Assembly (NCBI GenBank): GCA_905202215.1 | Contig: CAJKRG010000007.1 | Location: forward strand, 1-64,000 | Length of the DNA stretch: 64,000 nucleotides | Reading direction: 5' to 3' | From: an uncultured Porphyromonadaceae bacterium | GTDB taxonomy: Bacteria > Bacteroidota > Bacteroidia > Bacteroidales > Muribaculaceae | Part shown: positions 48,911 to 58,247 of the stretch, piece by piece | Position numbering within the stretch: position 1 is the first letter of the stretch | Layout of the letters: the number at the start of each line of letters is the position of its first letter | Notes under the pieces: generated by a model | Told to the model about the DNA's origin: nothing | What the model saw: the letters and a program-made list of their open reading frames with translations, nothing else | Database searches by the model: none | Translations under genes and position numbers: made by a program

Positions 48911-51386
48911 AACGTCCTGTAAGACTTGCCGCATTTGCCGCAATCTCGGCCGGAGTTCCTGTCGCCACGATCGTGCCGCCCGCCTCGCCTCCGCCTGGCC
49001 CCATGTCTATTATATAGTCGGCATTGCGGATAAGATCGAGGTCGTGTTCTATGACTATCACTGTGGCGCCTTGATCGACAAGCCGTTGCAGCACCTTGAG
49101 CAGGGTCGTCACATCGAGTGGATGAAGGCCTATGGTCGGTTCGTCGAAGACGAATATCGTATCGTCCTGCTGGCGCCCCATTTCCGACGCGAGTTTGAGC
49201 CGCTGGGCCTCTCCGCCCGATAGGCTGGTGGTCGCTTCGCCGAGAGTGAGATAGCCCAGACCGAGATCCCGCAGATTTTCGAGGCGCGGAGTCACGTTTC
49301 TGAAGCCGATGCAGTCGCCGATAGCATCCGTTATGTCGCTTTCCATAAGTTCGGGCAGCGAGAATTCCTTGCCCGCTCTGTTGTGGCACCGCACGAGGAA
49401 TGCGTCTTTTGAATAGCGTGATCCTTTGCATTCGGGGCATGGAATGTCTACATCGGGCAGAAACTGCACGTCAAGATTGACCGTCCCCGTGCCGTCGCAT
49501 ACAGGGCAGCGCAACCGCCCGGTATTGTAGGAAAAATCACTCGCTTTGTAGCCGAGCTGCTTTGCCTCGGGCGAACGGGCGTAGATTTTACGGAGTTCGT
49601 CGTGGACATTGGCATATGTCGCCACCGTCGACCTTACGTTCGCTCCGATCGGAGTGGAGTCGATAAGTTTTATTTTGTCAATTCCTCCGGCCGCCACAGA
49701 TTCGACATGGGCCGGAAGATCCTTGCCGTCCTTGAGGGCGTTTAAGGCCGGAATCAGGCTTTCGAGAACCATTGTGGTCTTGCCCGAGCCGGATACACCC
49801 GTTATGACGGTCAGACGTCCTTTCGGTATTTTTACTTCCAGCGGCTTTACCGTGTGGATCGCCCTTGTCTTCAGTTCGATGACCCCTTTGTCGAATATCT
49901 CTGCGTCCGGAATCTGAGGGCGTATTCTTGTGTCGTAATCACCCGAAAGAAACGGCCCTATCTTTGATGCCGGATTATGCTCGAGTTCCTCTACCGTACC
50001 TTCGGCTATCACCATGCCACCGTCGGCACCGGCGCCAGGGCCCATTTCTATGATTCGGTCGGCCGCTCCCAGTATTCTGGTGTCGTGATCGACCAGGATC
50101 ACCGAATTGCCGTCGTCGACAAGATCCTTCATGATGTCGGTGAGACCTGTGATATTGGCCGGATGAAGTCCGATCGACGGTTCGTCGAGCACGTACATGA
50201 CTCCGGTGGTTCGGTTGCGCACGACGCGTGCGAGCTGCATGCGCTGCCTTTCGCCGGTCGACAGGGTCGCGGCCGCACGGTCGCGGCTGAGATAGCCGAG
50301 ACCGAGGTCGACGAGACGTCGCGCCGTTATATCGAATGCTTCTGCGATGCTACGCGCCATAGGCTGCATTTCTTCCGGCATCGATGGCGGCACTGATCTG
50401 ACCCAGGCCAAACACTCGTCGAGAGTCATGGCGCATACATCGGCAAGCCCGACTCCGTTGATCTGTGGTGCGCAGGCTGCCGCCGAGAGCCGTGTGCCCC
50501 CGCACTCGGGGCATGTTTCGCTTTTGAGAAATTTCTCCACACGCTTCATGCCTTTCTCGTCGGTCACCTTGGCCAGCGCGTTCTCTACGGTGTACACCGC
50601 GTTATAGTACGTGAAATCGAGTTCGCCGGCCGAGTTGCCTGTCTTGGGCTTGTAGAAAATGTGTTTCTTTTCGGCAGGCCCGTCGAAGACTATTTCGCGC
50701 TCTCTGGCTGTCAGCTGATTGAACGGCACATCGGTGCGTACGCCCATCTCGCGGCATACGTCTTTCATCAGCGACCACATCAGGCTGTTCCAGGGCGCTA
50801 CGGCACCCTCGTCTATGGTCAGCGACTCGTCCGGCACGAGCGATGAGCGGTCTACCGTCATCACCGTTCCCGTTCCGCTGCATTTTGGGCATGCTCCTGC
50901 GCTGTTGAAAGACAGGTCTTCGGCCGAGGGTCCGTAGAAACGCTTGCCGCAGTTTCCGCATATCAGTTCTTTTTCGGCCGCCACCTCAAGAGTCGGTGCG
51001 TGGTAGTGGCCGCACTGCGGGCAGCGGTGCGAGGCCAGACGCGAGAACATCAGACGCAGGCTGTTGAGCAGTTCAGTGCCCGTGCCGAAGGTGCTCCTTA
51101 TACCCGGAATTCCCGGCCGTTGCCGCAGGGCTATGGCTGCAGGCACGTGCAGTATGTCGTCAACCTGAGCCTTGGGTGCCTGTGAGATCCGGCGCCGCGT
51201 ATATGTCGACAACGCTTCGAGGTAGCGGCGCGAGCCTTCGGCATAAAGCACGCCAAGCGCCAGCGATGATTTGCCCGACCCCGATACCCCGGCGATGCCT
51301 ACAATCCGGTTGAGCGGTATGTCGAGGCTTATGTCTTTCAGATTGTGTACGCGTGCGCCGCGTATCTCTATATTGTCCTGTTTCAT
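48903..51386 (-). CDS. UvrA2-type excinuclease ABC subunit A paralogue
   Basis: About 827 residues from ATG 51386. This start is chosen because the -7 box at 51407-51414 would put transcription start near 51400. There are two ABC modules: GVSGSGKSSLALGVLYAEG with LSTGERQRMQLARV, and GVSGSGKTTMVLESL with LSGGEAQRLKLASE. Zinc fingers CPQC...CGNC and CPVC...CPEC are visible. It is ~110 residues shorter than standard UvrA (about 940), consistent with UvrA2 proteins that lack the UvrB-binding insert. Such paralogues serve DNA-damage or drug tolerance in some bacteria; the role here is unknown. Confidence 0.85.
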   Translation of the reverse strand: MKQDNIEIRGARVHNLKDISLDIPLNRIVGIAGVSGSGKSSLALGVLYAEGSRRYLEALSTYTRRRISQAPKAQVDDILHVPAAIALRQRPGIPGIRSTFGTGTELLNSLRLMFSRLASHRCPQCGHYHAPTLEVAAEKELICGNCGKRFYGPSAEDLSFNSAGACPKCSGTGTVMTVDRSSLVPDESLTIDEGAVAPWNSLMWSLMKDVCREMGVRTDVPFNQLTAREREIVFDGPAEKKHIFYKPKTGNSAGELDFTYYNAVYTVENALAKVTDEKGMKRVEKFLKSETCPECGGTRLSAAACAPQINGVGLADVCAMTLDECLAWVRSVPPSMPEEMQPMARSIAEAFDITARRLVDLGLGYLSRDRAAATLSTGERQRMQLARVVRNRTTGVMYVLDEPSIGLHPANITGLTDIMKDLVDDGNSVILVDHDTRILGAADRIIEMGPGAGADGGMVIAEGTVEELEHNPASKIGPFLSGDYDTRIRPQIPDAEIFDKGVIELKTRAIHTVKPLEVKIPKGRLTVITGVSGSGKTTMVLESLIPALNALKDGKDLPAHVESVAAGGIDKIKLIDSTPIGANVRSTVATYANVHDELRKIYARSPEAKQLGYKASDFSYNTGRLRCPVCDGTGTVNLDVQFLPDVDIPCPECKGSRYSKDAFLVRCHNRAGKEFSLPELMESDITDAIGDCIGFRNVTPRLENLRDLGLGYLTLGEATTSLSGGEAQRLKLASEMGRQQDDTIFVFDEPTIGLHPLDVTTLLKVLQRLVDQGATVIVIEHDLDLIRNADYIIDMGPGGGEAGGTIVATGTPAEIAANAASLTGRFI

Positions 51387-51406
51387 GTCTTCCGGTGAAT
51401 TCATCA

Positions 51407-51414
51407 CAAAATTA
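51407..51414 (-). promoter_or_regulatory. Predicted -7 element of the uvrA2-like gene
   Basis: Minus-strand TAATTTTG matches TAnnTTTG, 20 nt upstream of ATG 51386. It favours this start over the in-frame ATGs at 51404 and 51419. Confidence 0.5.
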
Positions 51415-51498
51415 AACAATATATCGCAGATGAATAGTCGCGGCTGTTAGAATATTTTTTTGTAAATTCGCGGCAATAAAAACTGAAAACGCACAACA

Positions 51499-52146
51499 AT
51501 GCTTATTATAGGAATCGCCGGCGGAACCGGCTCGGGCAAGACAACCGTGGTAAATAAAATTATAGCGAGCCTCCCCCCGGGAGAAGTCGCCGTAATGCCT
51601 CAGGACTCATATTATAAGGATTCGAGCCATATCCCTCCCGAGGAACGCTCGAAAATAAACTTCGATGAGCCTGCCGCCATCGAGTGGACTCTGCTTGTCG
51701 AGCAGCTCAAGCTTCTCAAGGAAGGCAAGACAATCCAGATGCCGACATATTCCTACCTCACATGCACACGTCAGGAAGAGACCGTCACAGTGCGTCCGGC
51801 CGAGGTCGTGATTGTCGAGGGTATTCTTGTGCTTACCGATCCCGTGCTCCGCAGCATGCTCGATGTAAAGGTGTTTGTCGACGCCGATGCCGACGACCGC
51901 CTTATACGCGTCATTGCCCGCGACTGCATAGAGCGCGGCCGCACACCGCAGATTGTGATAGACCGATATGCCGATGTGCTCAAGCCAATGCATTGCCAGT
52001 ATATCGAGCCGTCCAAGCGCTATGCCGACCTCATAGTGCCTCAGGGCGGCAGCAACACAGTTGCGATCAATCTGCTTACCGACTATATCGAAAGCCGTCT
52101 CCGTCATGGAAACAGCCGTATTGAGGAAACTTGCACCGCTGAGTGA
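51499..52146 (+). CDS. udk: Uridine kinase
   Basis: A 215-residue P-loop kinase: IGIAGGTGSGKTTVVNKI (Walker A, ~4-21), MPQDSYYKDSS, FDEPAAIEW, EVVIVEGILVLTDP and RLIRVIARDCIERGR. It phosphorylates uridine and cytidine with ATP or GTP for pyrimidine salvage. An imperfect -7 box (TAAATTCG) stands ~30 nt upstream. Its stop overlaps the LptB start by one base (TGATG). Confidence 0.96.
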   Translation: MLIIGIAGGTGSGKTTVVNKIIASLPPGEVAVMPQDSYYKDSSHIPPEERSKINFDEPAAIEWTLLVEQLKLLKEGKTIQMPTYSYLTCTRQEETVTVRPAEVVIVEGILVLTDPVLRSMLDVKVFVDADADDRLIRVIARDCIERGRTPQIVIDRYADVLKPMHCQYIEPSKRYADLIVPQGGSNTVAINLLTDYIESRLRHGNSRIEETCTAE

Positions 52147-53057
52147 TGGGACTGATTTCTAAATTCCGCAATAGTGAGCGCGAGACCTCGGAAACGCCGA
52201 ATCCTTTCGAACTGCCGGTGACCGAAGCCGAAGTCAGGCAACCCGAGGCGTTGCCTGAGTCGCTTGCCATGGAAGAGGCCGGGAGGGTGGTTGAAGATAT
52301 GGAAGAAGGCCGCCGTGTGCTCCGCACCGACAATCTTGTGAAGAAATACGGCAAGCGCACAGTCGTAAACCACGTTTCGATCGATGTCACCCAGGGGGAG
52401 ATCGTCGGGCTTCTCGGCCCTAACGGTGCCGGCAAGACCACGACATTCTATATGACCGTAGGCCTTATCCAGCCTAACGAGGGCCAGATATTCCTGAACG
52501 ATCTGAATATCACCGAATATCCTGTATATAAACGTGCTCAGAACGGCATCGGCTATCTTGCTCAGGAAGCCTCCGTTTTCCGTAAACTCAGTGTCGAGGA
52601 CAATATCCGGGCCGTACTGCAGATGACGAAGATGAGCAAGGAGGAGCAGCGCGACAAACTCGAGAGTCTTATTGCCGAGTTCCGTCTCCAGAAAGTACGC
52701 AAGAACCTCGGCGACCAGCTTTCCGGCGGCGAAAGACGCCGAACCGAGATCGCCCGCTGTCTTGCTATCAATCCGAGTTTCATAATGCTCGACGAACCTT
52801 TCGCCGGCGTCGACCCTATTGCCGTCGAGGATATCCAGTCGATAGTCTATAAGCTTAAGGACAAGAATATAGGCATTCTCATCACCGACCATAACGCTCA
52901 GGAAACTCTGCGAATCACCGACCGTGCCTACCTCCTTTTCGAAGGCCGCATTTTGTTCCAGGGTACGTCGGAAGAACTGGCCGAAAACCCTGTGGTGCGC
53001 GAGAAATATCTCGGCCGCGACTTCGTCTTCTATCGCAAACGCCTCGGCGAGAGCTGA
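52146..53057 (+). CDS. lptB: LPS export ABC transporter ATPase LptB, N-terminally extended
   Basis: About 303 residues. ABC domain from ~60: GLLGPNGAGKTTTFYMTVGLI (Walker A), Q-loop YLAQEASVFRKLSVEDN, signature LSGGERRRTEIAR, Walker B FIMLDEPFAGVDPIAVEDIQ, ITDHN switch His. The LptB-typical VRxxYLG-like end (VREKYLGRDF) is present. LptB powers LPS transport from the inner membrane via LptFGC. The first ~58 residues are an acidic, Pro-rich extension absent from the ~240-residue E. coli protein. kdsB in the same run fits an LPS theme. Confidence 0.93.
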   Translation: MGLISKFRNSERETSETPNPFELPVTEAEVRQPEALPESLAMEEAGRVVEDMEEGRRVLRTDNLVKKYGKRTVVNHVSIDVTQGEIVGLLGPNGAGKTTTFYMTVGLIQPNEGQIFLNDLNITEYPVYKRAQNGIGYLAQEASVFRKLSVEDNIRAVLQMTKMSKEEQRDKLESLIAEFRLQKVRKNLGDQLSGGERRRTEIARCLAINPSFIMLDEPFAGVDPIAVEDIQSIVYKLKDKNIGILITDHNAQETLRITDRAYLLFEGRILFQGTSEELAENPVVREKYLGRDFVFYRKRLGES

Positions 53058-53157
53058 AACATCATGAATTATGAACGGATAATCCAACAATAGGTGAAAT
53101 TCTGACGTTTAACCTGACGATTCATAATTCATAATCAATAATTCATAGTCAACACAG

Positions 53158-53733
53158 ATGTTACAGGTATTGCTTGAAATAAACGACAGATATTCGCTGT
53201 CGGAAATGGCCCAGATGGCTATAGAGGCCGGATGCGGCTGGATTGTACTTGGGCCCGATATGCCGGAGGCCGAGAAACGCGAGCATTATCCCGCCATTGT
53301 CGAGATGTGCCGTGAAAGCGGCACAATGCTCACTGTCACTGCCGATATTGAAGCTGCGAAAGAATACGGACTGCACGGTGTGTTCCTTCCCCTTGGCTCG
53401 GCTTCGCCGCTAAAGGTGCGCGAAGAGCTTGGTGCCGAAGCTATTATCGGCGCCGAGGTAGGGGAGAGCAGCGTGGCTCTCGAGCTTGAGCGCGCCGACA
53501 TCGACTATGTTTCGCTGAAGTCCGACGGGAAGGCCGCCGCAGCTATCGCCGAAATCAGGGCGGCAGGATCCGATTTTCCGGTTGTGGCATATGCCGGAGA
53601 TGCCTCGCTTGAAGCAGCCGCCGCTCTTAAGGAAGCAGGTTTTTCTGGTATCTGCTGCGGAAAAGCACTGTTTGAGGCTGCCGATCCGATAGAGTGCATG
53701 ACGCGGCTGAGGGAATTTCTGATGAAATCGTAA
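53158..53733 (+). CDS. ThiE/TenI-like TIM-barrel protein, diverged
   Basis: A 191-residue protein resembling thiamine-phosphate synthase in outline: AIEAGCGWIVLGP (~22-34), a GVFLPLGSASPLKVREELG segment (cf. GVHLGQ), and a C-terminal AYAGDASLEAAAALKEAGFSG phosphate-site-like loop. The catalytic and pyrophosphate-binding residues of ThiE are not clearly kept, so activity is doubtful. No other thi gene is near. The preceding ~100 nt (53058-53157) is non-coding and holds short ATTCATAATTCATA-type repeats. Confidence 0.65.
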   Translation: MLQVLLEINDRYSLSEMAQMAIEAGCGWIVLGPDMPEAEKREHYPAIVEMCRESGTMLTVTADIEAAKEYGLHGVFLPLGSASPLKVREELGAEAIIGAEVGESSVALELERADIDYVSLKSDGKAAAAIAEIRAAGSDFPVVAYAGDASLEAAAALKEAGFSGICCGKALFEAADPIECMTRLREFLMKS

Positions 53734-53736
53734 AAA

Positions 53737-54783
53737 ATGGCGAAAGAGCTGTCGAAAACATTGTGGAAGACCGCGCTGCCGCTTCTGTTCGGAGTGGCGG
53801 TGGCAGTTTGGCTCATAAAAAAGGACATCGACATGGCCACTCTGCGGAGCATTCCTCTCGACGGTCATACGGTGCTCTGCGTAGGGCTTGCCCTTCTGGC
53901 TGTTTTCGGCCGAGATTTCGGACTGGCTTGGCGTTTCCATACTATCGCCGCAGGCGATCTTACGTGGAAACGTTCGTTCCGCACCGATATAATGTGTGCC
54001 TTCACTTCGGCTATCACGCCGTCGGTGGTCGGCGGCAGCGCCCTTGCCATATTCTATCTCAACCGCGAGGGCATAGGCATAGGCCGGGCCACTGCGCTCA
54101 CGCTGACGACGCTGTTTCTCGACGAGCTTTTTTTCGTCATCTTCTGCCCGATAATAGTGCTGCTCGTGCCTCTCTCCGATCTTTTCAGCACGGGTGGCAT
54201 CGAAAGCGAGAGCATCAGCACATTTCTCGGAGGTGTGGAGATTGTTTTCTGGCTCGTATATGCCGGAATAGTCATCTGGACGGCTATTCTGTATATTGCT
54301 ATCATCGCAAATCCGGAAGGTACCCGCAAAGTACTTGAAAAAATATCGCGCTGGCGTATTCTGCGTCGTTTTTCCGACAGGATCGCAACGACGGCGCGCA
54401 ACATGGCCTCGACCTCGCAGTGGGTGAAAGGACGCTCCCCGCGCTGGTGGCTCAATGTATTTGGTTCTACGGTGCTGTCGTGGTTCTCGCGCTATTTTGT
54501 GGTCTGTTTCCTGTTTCTGGCTTTCGTGCCTTCGGCCTCTCAGATGCTCGTGTTCGCGCGCCAGTTCGTGGTATGGGTGGTGCTCATGGTCAGCCCGACT
54601 CCCGGCGGAAGCGGAATCAGCGAATGGCTTTTCGCCACTTACTACGGCGACCTAATCGGCAACGCCGGTATGGCCGCTGTCATAGCTCTCGTATGGCGCC
54701 TCCTTTGCTACTATATATATCTTATAGCCGGATGCTCTCTTTTGCCGGGATATTTCGGCGAGAATAAAAATACCGCACAATGA
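53737..54783 (+). CDS. UPF0104/LPG-synthase-TM family membrane protein
   Basis: A 348-residue integral membrane protein with about eight helices. It has the family blocks FHTIAAGDLTWKRSFRTDIMCAF split over ~70-95, ITPSVVGGSALAIFYLNREGI (~98-118) and a C-terminal PTPGGSGISEWLF (~287-299). This is the AglD/YbhN-like family, related to the flippase part of MprF. It may move a lipid or lipid-linked compound. It starts 3 nt after the ThiE-like stop and overlaps the nfeD gene by 4 nt. Confidence 0.85.
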   Translation: MAKELSKTLWKTALPLLFGVAVAVWLIKKDIDMATLRSIPLDGHTVLCVGLALLAVFGRDFGLAWRFHTIAAGDLTWKRSFRTDIMCAFTSAITPSVVGGSALAIFYLNREGIGIGRATALTLTTLFLDELFFVIFCPIIVLLVPLSDLFSTGGIESESISTFLGGVEIVFWLVYAGIVIWTAILYIAIIANPEGTRKVLEKISRWRILRRFSDRIATTARNMASTSQWVKGRSPRWWLNVFGSTVLSWFSRYFVVCFLFLAFVPSASQMLVFARQFVVWVVLMVSPTPGGSGISEWLFATYYGDLIGNAGMAAVIALVWRLLCYYIYLIAGCSLLPGYFGENKNTAQ

Positions 54784-56117
54784 CATCTCTTCTTCGATTC
54801 ATCACATTTCTGTTGCTCGCACTGACTGTCGTCTTCTCTTCTGCCGCATCGGTTTTCGTTATTCCCGTAGAGACCGAGATAGACATGAGTGCTTTCCATC
54901 ATTTCCGAAAGGCGCTCGGCGAAGCTCATGAAAAAGACTGCAGTCTGATCATCGTCAGGCTCAATACTTTCGGCGGAGCGCTCGATGCCGCCGATTCCAT
55001 CCGTACATCGATCATGCGCGAGCCCCTTCCGACCGTCGCTTTCGTAGACGTGAATGCCGCTTCGGCAGGTGCCCTCATAGCTCTTGCCTGCGACAGCGTA
55101 TATATGGCCCCGGGATCGAGCATGGGTTCGGCCACGGTCGTGAACGGAGCCGGAGAGCCTATGCCCGAAAAGTATCAGTCGTATATGAGCACCATGATGC
55201 GCGCCACAGCCGAGCATCACGGCAAAGTCCTGGTCGGCGATACACTCGAATGGCGCCGCAATCCCGCGGTTGCCGCCTCTATGGTAAACCCGGAGGTGTC
55301 TGTGTCGCTCACTTCTGCTCAGGCTGTCGAATGCGGTTATGCCGATGGCGTGGCCGCCGATATACCCGATGTCCTCCAACAGCTTCATATGGCGGATGCC
55401 GAAGTTTTATATTATAACAGTACGCTCGGCGACGATATCCTCGGATTCCTCTCGAATGCCGCTGTCCGCGCCGTGCTCATCATGCTGATACTCGGTGGAA
55501 TCTATATGGAAATGCACACGCCCGGTCTCGGTTTCGCCGCATCGGTCTCGGTTGTGGCTGCCATTCTCTATTTTCTGCCCATGCTTGTGTCGGGCGGCAT
55601 GCCAGGCTGGGTGCTTCTTGCGTTCATACTGGGAGTCGTTCTTATTGCTCTCGAGATTTTTGTGATTCCGGGCTTTGGTTTCTGCGGCATTTCGGGCATA
55701 ATCGTCATTATAGCGGCTATCATCGGGGCGATGGTGCATAGCGATTCCGTGACAGGCGTCGACATCAGAGCCGTCGGAAATGCTTTTGTCATCGTGGGTG
55801 TCGGCGCGGCGCTTGCCCTGATAGCCATACTCCTGCTTACATCTAAATACGGTCCGAAATTCGTGCGCAGACACTCCGAGCTGATGACCGAACTTAAGAC
55901 TTCCGATGGTTTTGTCGGCGTTGACATGGGTCCTGCCAGATACATCGGTCAGCATGCCGTTACTGTCACCGAAATGCGGCCGTCCGGGAAGATCGAGATT
56001 GGCTCAAATATCTTCGATGCCGTTTCGACGGGGGCGTTTATCCTTGCAAAACGCCGTGTGAAGATAAAGAAATATGAGAATGCGCAACTTTATGTTGAAG
56101 AAGAAAATGAAGAATAA
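54780..56117 (+). CDS. NfeD-family membrane-bound ClpP-class serine protease
   Basis: A 445-residue protein. A signal or anchor segment (~1-23) is followed by a ClpP-class protease domain (~25-205): RLNTFGGALDAADSIRTSI, the nucleophile Ser in NAASAGALIALACD (~98), and a candidate catalytic Lys in PEKYQSYM (~136). Four or five helices follow (~225-355), then an OB-fold NfeDC domain (~370-435) containing GPARYIGQHAVTVTEMRPSGKIEIG. These proteases pair with stomatin-like proteins in membrane quality control; no stomatin gene is in view. Confidence 0.9.
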   Translation: MTSLLRFITFLLLALTVVFSSAASVFVIPVETEIDMSAFHHFRKALGEAHEKDCSLIIVRLNTFGGALDAADSIRTSIMREPLPTVAFVDVNAASAGALIALACDSVYMAPGSSMGSATVVNGAGEPMPEKYQSYMSTMMRATAEHHGKVLVGDTLEWRRNPAVAASMVNPEVSVSLTSAQAVECGYADGVAADIPDVLQQLHMADAEVLYYNSTLGDDILGFLSNAAVRAVLIMLILGGIYMEMHTPGLGFAASVSVVAAILYFLPMLVSGGMPGWVLLAFILGVVLIALEIFVIPGFGFCGISGIIVIIAAIIGAMVHSDSVTGVDIRAVGNAFVIVGVGAALALIAILLLTSKYGPKFVRRHSELMTELKTSDGFVGVDMGPARYIGQHAVTVTEMRPSGKIEIGSNIFDAVSTGAFILAKRRVKIKKYENAQLYVEEENEE

Positions 56118-56868
56118 TCCTGCTTTCATAGCTATAATACCGGCCAGATACGCCTCGACGCGCTTTCCAGGCAAACCGCTTGCAAAGATCGGTGGAGTCG
56201 CCATGATAGAGCGTGTCTACCGTCGCGCCGCCCGGTGTTTCGACGAGATTGCCGTGGCCACCGACGATGAGAGAATCGCAGCTGCTGTCGAAGCTTTCGG
56301 CGGTCGTGCCGTGATGACGTCCGACAGACACCGCAGCGGTACCGACCGCTGTCGCGAGGCCTACGAGAAACTTGGCTCGACAGCCGATGTGGTGGTAAAT
56401 ATCCAGGGTGACGAGCCTTTTATCGCTCTTTCGCAACTTGAGGCGCTTAAGGCATGCTTCGCCGACGACTGTGTGGAGATTGCCTCGCTTGCCCGTCCTT
56501 TCGACGCATCCCGCGGATTCGGGGCGCTCGAGAATCCGAATACACCCAAAGTCGTGCTCGGAAACGATATGTATGCCATGTACTTCTCGCGTTCGGTGAT
56601 TCCCTTCGTGCGCGGATTCGGACATGAGGAATGGCCGCAGAAGACACAATATTATACCCATGTGGGCCTCTACGGATATCGGGCTGATGTGCTGAAAAAA
56701 TTGGGCGACCTCCCGCAGAGCAGTCTCGAACTGGCCGAATCGCTCGAACAGCTGCGCTGGCTTCAGAACGGCTACAGGATAAAGATGGCGCTAACCGATG
56801 AGCCTACCATCGGCATCGATACTCCCGCCGATCTCGAGGCCGCCGAAAAATATCTGGCTGCCCTATGA
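56107..56868 (+). CDS. kdsB: 3-deoxy-manno-octulosonate cytidylyltransferase
   Basis: About 253 residues from ATG 56107 (MKNNPAFIAIIPARYASTRF); a longer frame exists but the family starts here. Motifs are PARYASTRFPGKPLAKIGG, VMTSDRHRSGTDRC, VVVNIQGDEPFI (metal-binding Asp) and HVGLYGYRADVLKK. It activates Kdo as CMP-Kdo for lipid A-core assembly. It overlaps the nfeD stop by 11 nt and the M16 start by 4 nt. Confidence 0.95.
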   Translation: MKNNPAFIAIIPARYASTRFPGKPLAKIGGVAMIERVYRRAARCFDEIAVATDDERIAAAVEAFGGRAVMTSDRHRSGTDRCREAYEKLGSTADVVVNIQGDEPFIALSQLEALKACFADDCVEIASLARPFDASRGFGALENPNTPKVVLGNDMYAMYFSRSVIPFVRGFGHEEWPQKTQYYTHVGLYGYRADVLKKLGDLPQSSLELAESLEQLRWLQNGYRIKMALTDEPTIGIDTPADLEAAEKYLAAL

Positions 56869-58148
56869 ATCGCAGTGTGGCTCCCGAGGTAAAGCCATTC
56901 GGGCATCTTACAGTTCCCCCCGAGAGGGTCGAGATTCTCCCAAACGGTATTACCCTGCATAGTGTTTCTGGCGGTGATCAGCCTGTGAGCCGCCTTAGCA
57001 TGGCTTTTACGGGCGGATCTGCCGAACTGGGATCGGAAACTGTGGAGAGCTTTCTCATGTCGCAGTTATCCGAAGGGACTCTCTCACGGAGTGCGGCTGA
57101 AATCGCCGATATCCTCGACTATAACGGTGCCCGGATCAGTGTGCGTCCCCAGGCTCATCATAGTGTGACCGATATATGGTTCCTCAATGACCGTGCCGAT
57201 GCTCTGCTGCCCCTGTGGGCCGATTGTATAGCCAATGCCACATATCCCGAGGCTCCTCTTGAGACAGCCAGGCTACGCGCCCTGTCATCCTATAAATCGT
57301 CGCGGCAGGATGTCGCGGCCTTGGCCGACGAGGCTTTCACAGAGCTGATGTACGGCGCAGATCATCCGCTCGGGCGCCCTGTTACGGAGGAGGCAATCGC
57401 TTCGGTCAGCTCCGGTCAGCTGTCCGCCTTGCATCGCCGCATTCTGAATCCTGCCGGAATCCATGCTTTCCTGTCCGGAAAAGATGACGACGGAGTCAGA
57501 AAGCGTGTGGTCGAAATGCTCTCTTCCCTGCCTTCTGTGGGCGAAGGCTTCAACCCCGTAATTTTGCCGATGGACAGCCCTGCGGCGCCTGTCAGTCGGT
57601 TTGTCGAAAAAGAGCATGCGTTTCAGGATGCGGTCATGGCCGGTGTGGCCGTCCCCGGTCGTGATCACCCTGACTATATTCCTCTGCGTCTCGCCGTAAT
57701 GGCGCTTGGCGGTTATTTCGGAAGTCGTCTTATGATGAACGTACGCGAGGAGAAAGGCCTCACATACGGTATCTCCGCATATCTTCTCGGCAGCCGTGAA
57801 GGGGCTTATGTGGCAGTCGCGGCTCAATGTGATCCCGACAGCACATCTGTTGTAATCGACGAGATCGGCGCCGAAATGCGGCGTCTTGCCGACAATCCGC
57901 CGCAGGCCGAAGAGTTGCGGAGGCTTAAGCTACATGCTGCCACAGGTCTTGCCGAAATACTCGATACGCCCTCTTCTATCATGGGGTATTATGCCAACAG
58001 GCTCTATGTCGGTACGCCCGCCGACTACTTCGAACGGCAGCAGGAGGTTATCGGCCGGCTTTCGCCCGATACCATTGCGGAAATGGCCGCTAAATATCTG
58101 CGTCCCGAGTTATTGTCGGTCGTAGTTGCGGGTCGGGAAAAGAAATAG
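56865..58148 (+). CDS. M16-family peptidase-like protein lacking the zinc motif
   Basis: A 427-residue protein with the two M16 half-barrels. The zinc-binding HxxEH of active M16 proteases should lie near residue 64, but the sequence there is SFLMSQLSEGT, so both His and the Glu are replaced. The second-half R/Y motif GSRLMMNVREEKGLTYGISAY is intact. It therefore resembles the non-catalytic partner of two-subunit M16 proteases. No signal peptide is evident. An active partner is not in the window. Confidence 0.85.
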   Translation: MNRSVAPEVKPFGHLTVPPERVEILPNGITLHSVSGGDQPVSRLSMAFTGGSAELGSETVESFLMSQLSEGTLSRSAAEIADILDYNGARISVRPQAHHSVTDIWFLNDRADALLPLWADCIANATYPEAPLETARLRALSSYKSSRQDVAALADEAFTELMYGADHPLGRPVTEEAIASVSSGQLSALHRRILNPAGIHAFLSGKDDDGVRKRVVEMLSSLPSVGEGFNPVILPMDSPAAPVSRFVEKEHAFQDAVMAGVAVPGRDHPDYIPLRLAVMALGGYFGSRLMMNVREEKGLTYGISAYLLGSREGAYVAVAAQCDPDSTSVVIDEIGAEMRRLADNPPQAEELRRLKLHAATGLAEILDTPSSIMGYYANRLYVGTPADYFERQQEVIGRLSPDTIAEMAAKYLRPELLSVVVAGREKK

Positions 58149-58201
58149 TGTAATTAAACACTTATTCACATTCCGAACGTCTCGGACCCGGAAATTTTTG
58201 T

Positions 58202-58209
58202 TAATTTTG
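58202..58209 (+). promoter_or_regulatory. Predicted -7 element of pfp
   Basis: TAATTTTG matches TAnnTTTG, ~38 nt upstream of the pfp ATG. No clear -33 TTTG. Confidence 0.5.
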
Positions 58210-58247
58210 CAGTCAGAACAATCATAAACACACAATAGTTACTCAAG

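Noticed and set aside
53058..53157. ATTCATAATTCATA-like short repeats before the ThiE-like gene
   Set aside because: They are too short and AT-rich to call a defined repeat element or CRISPR; probably simple sequence drift.
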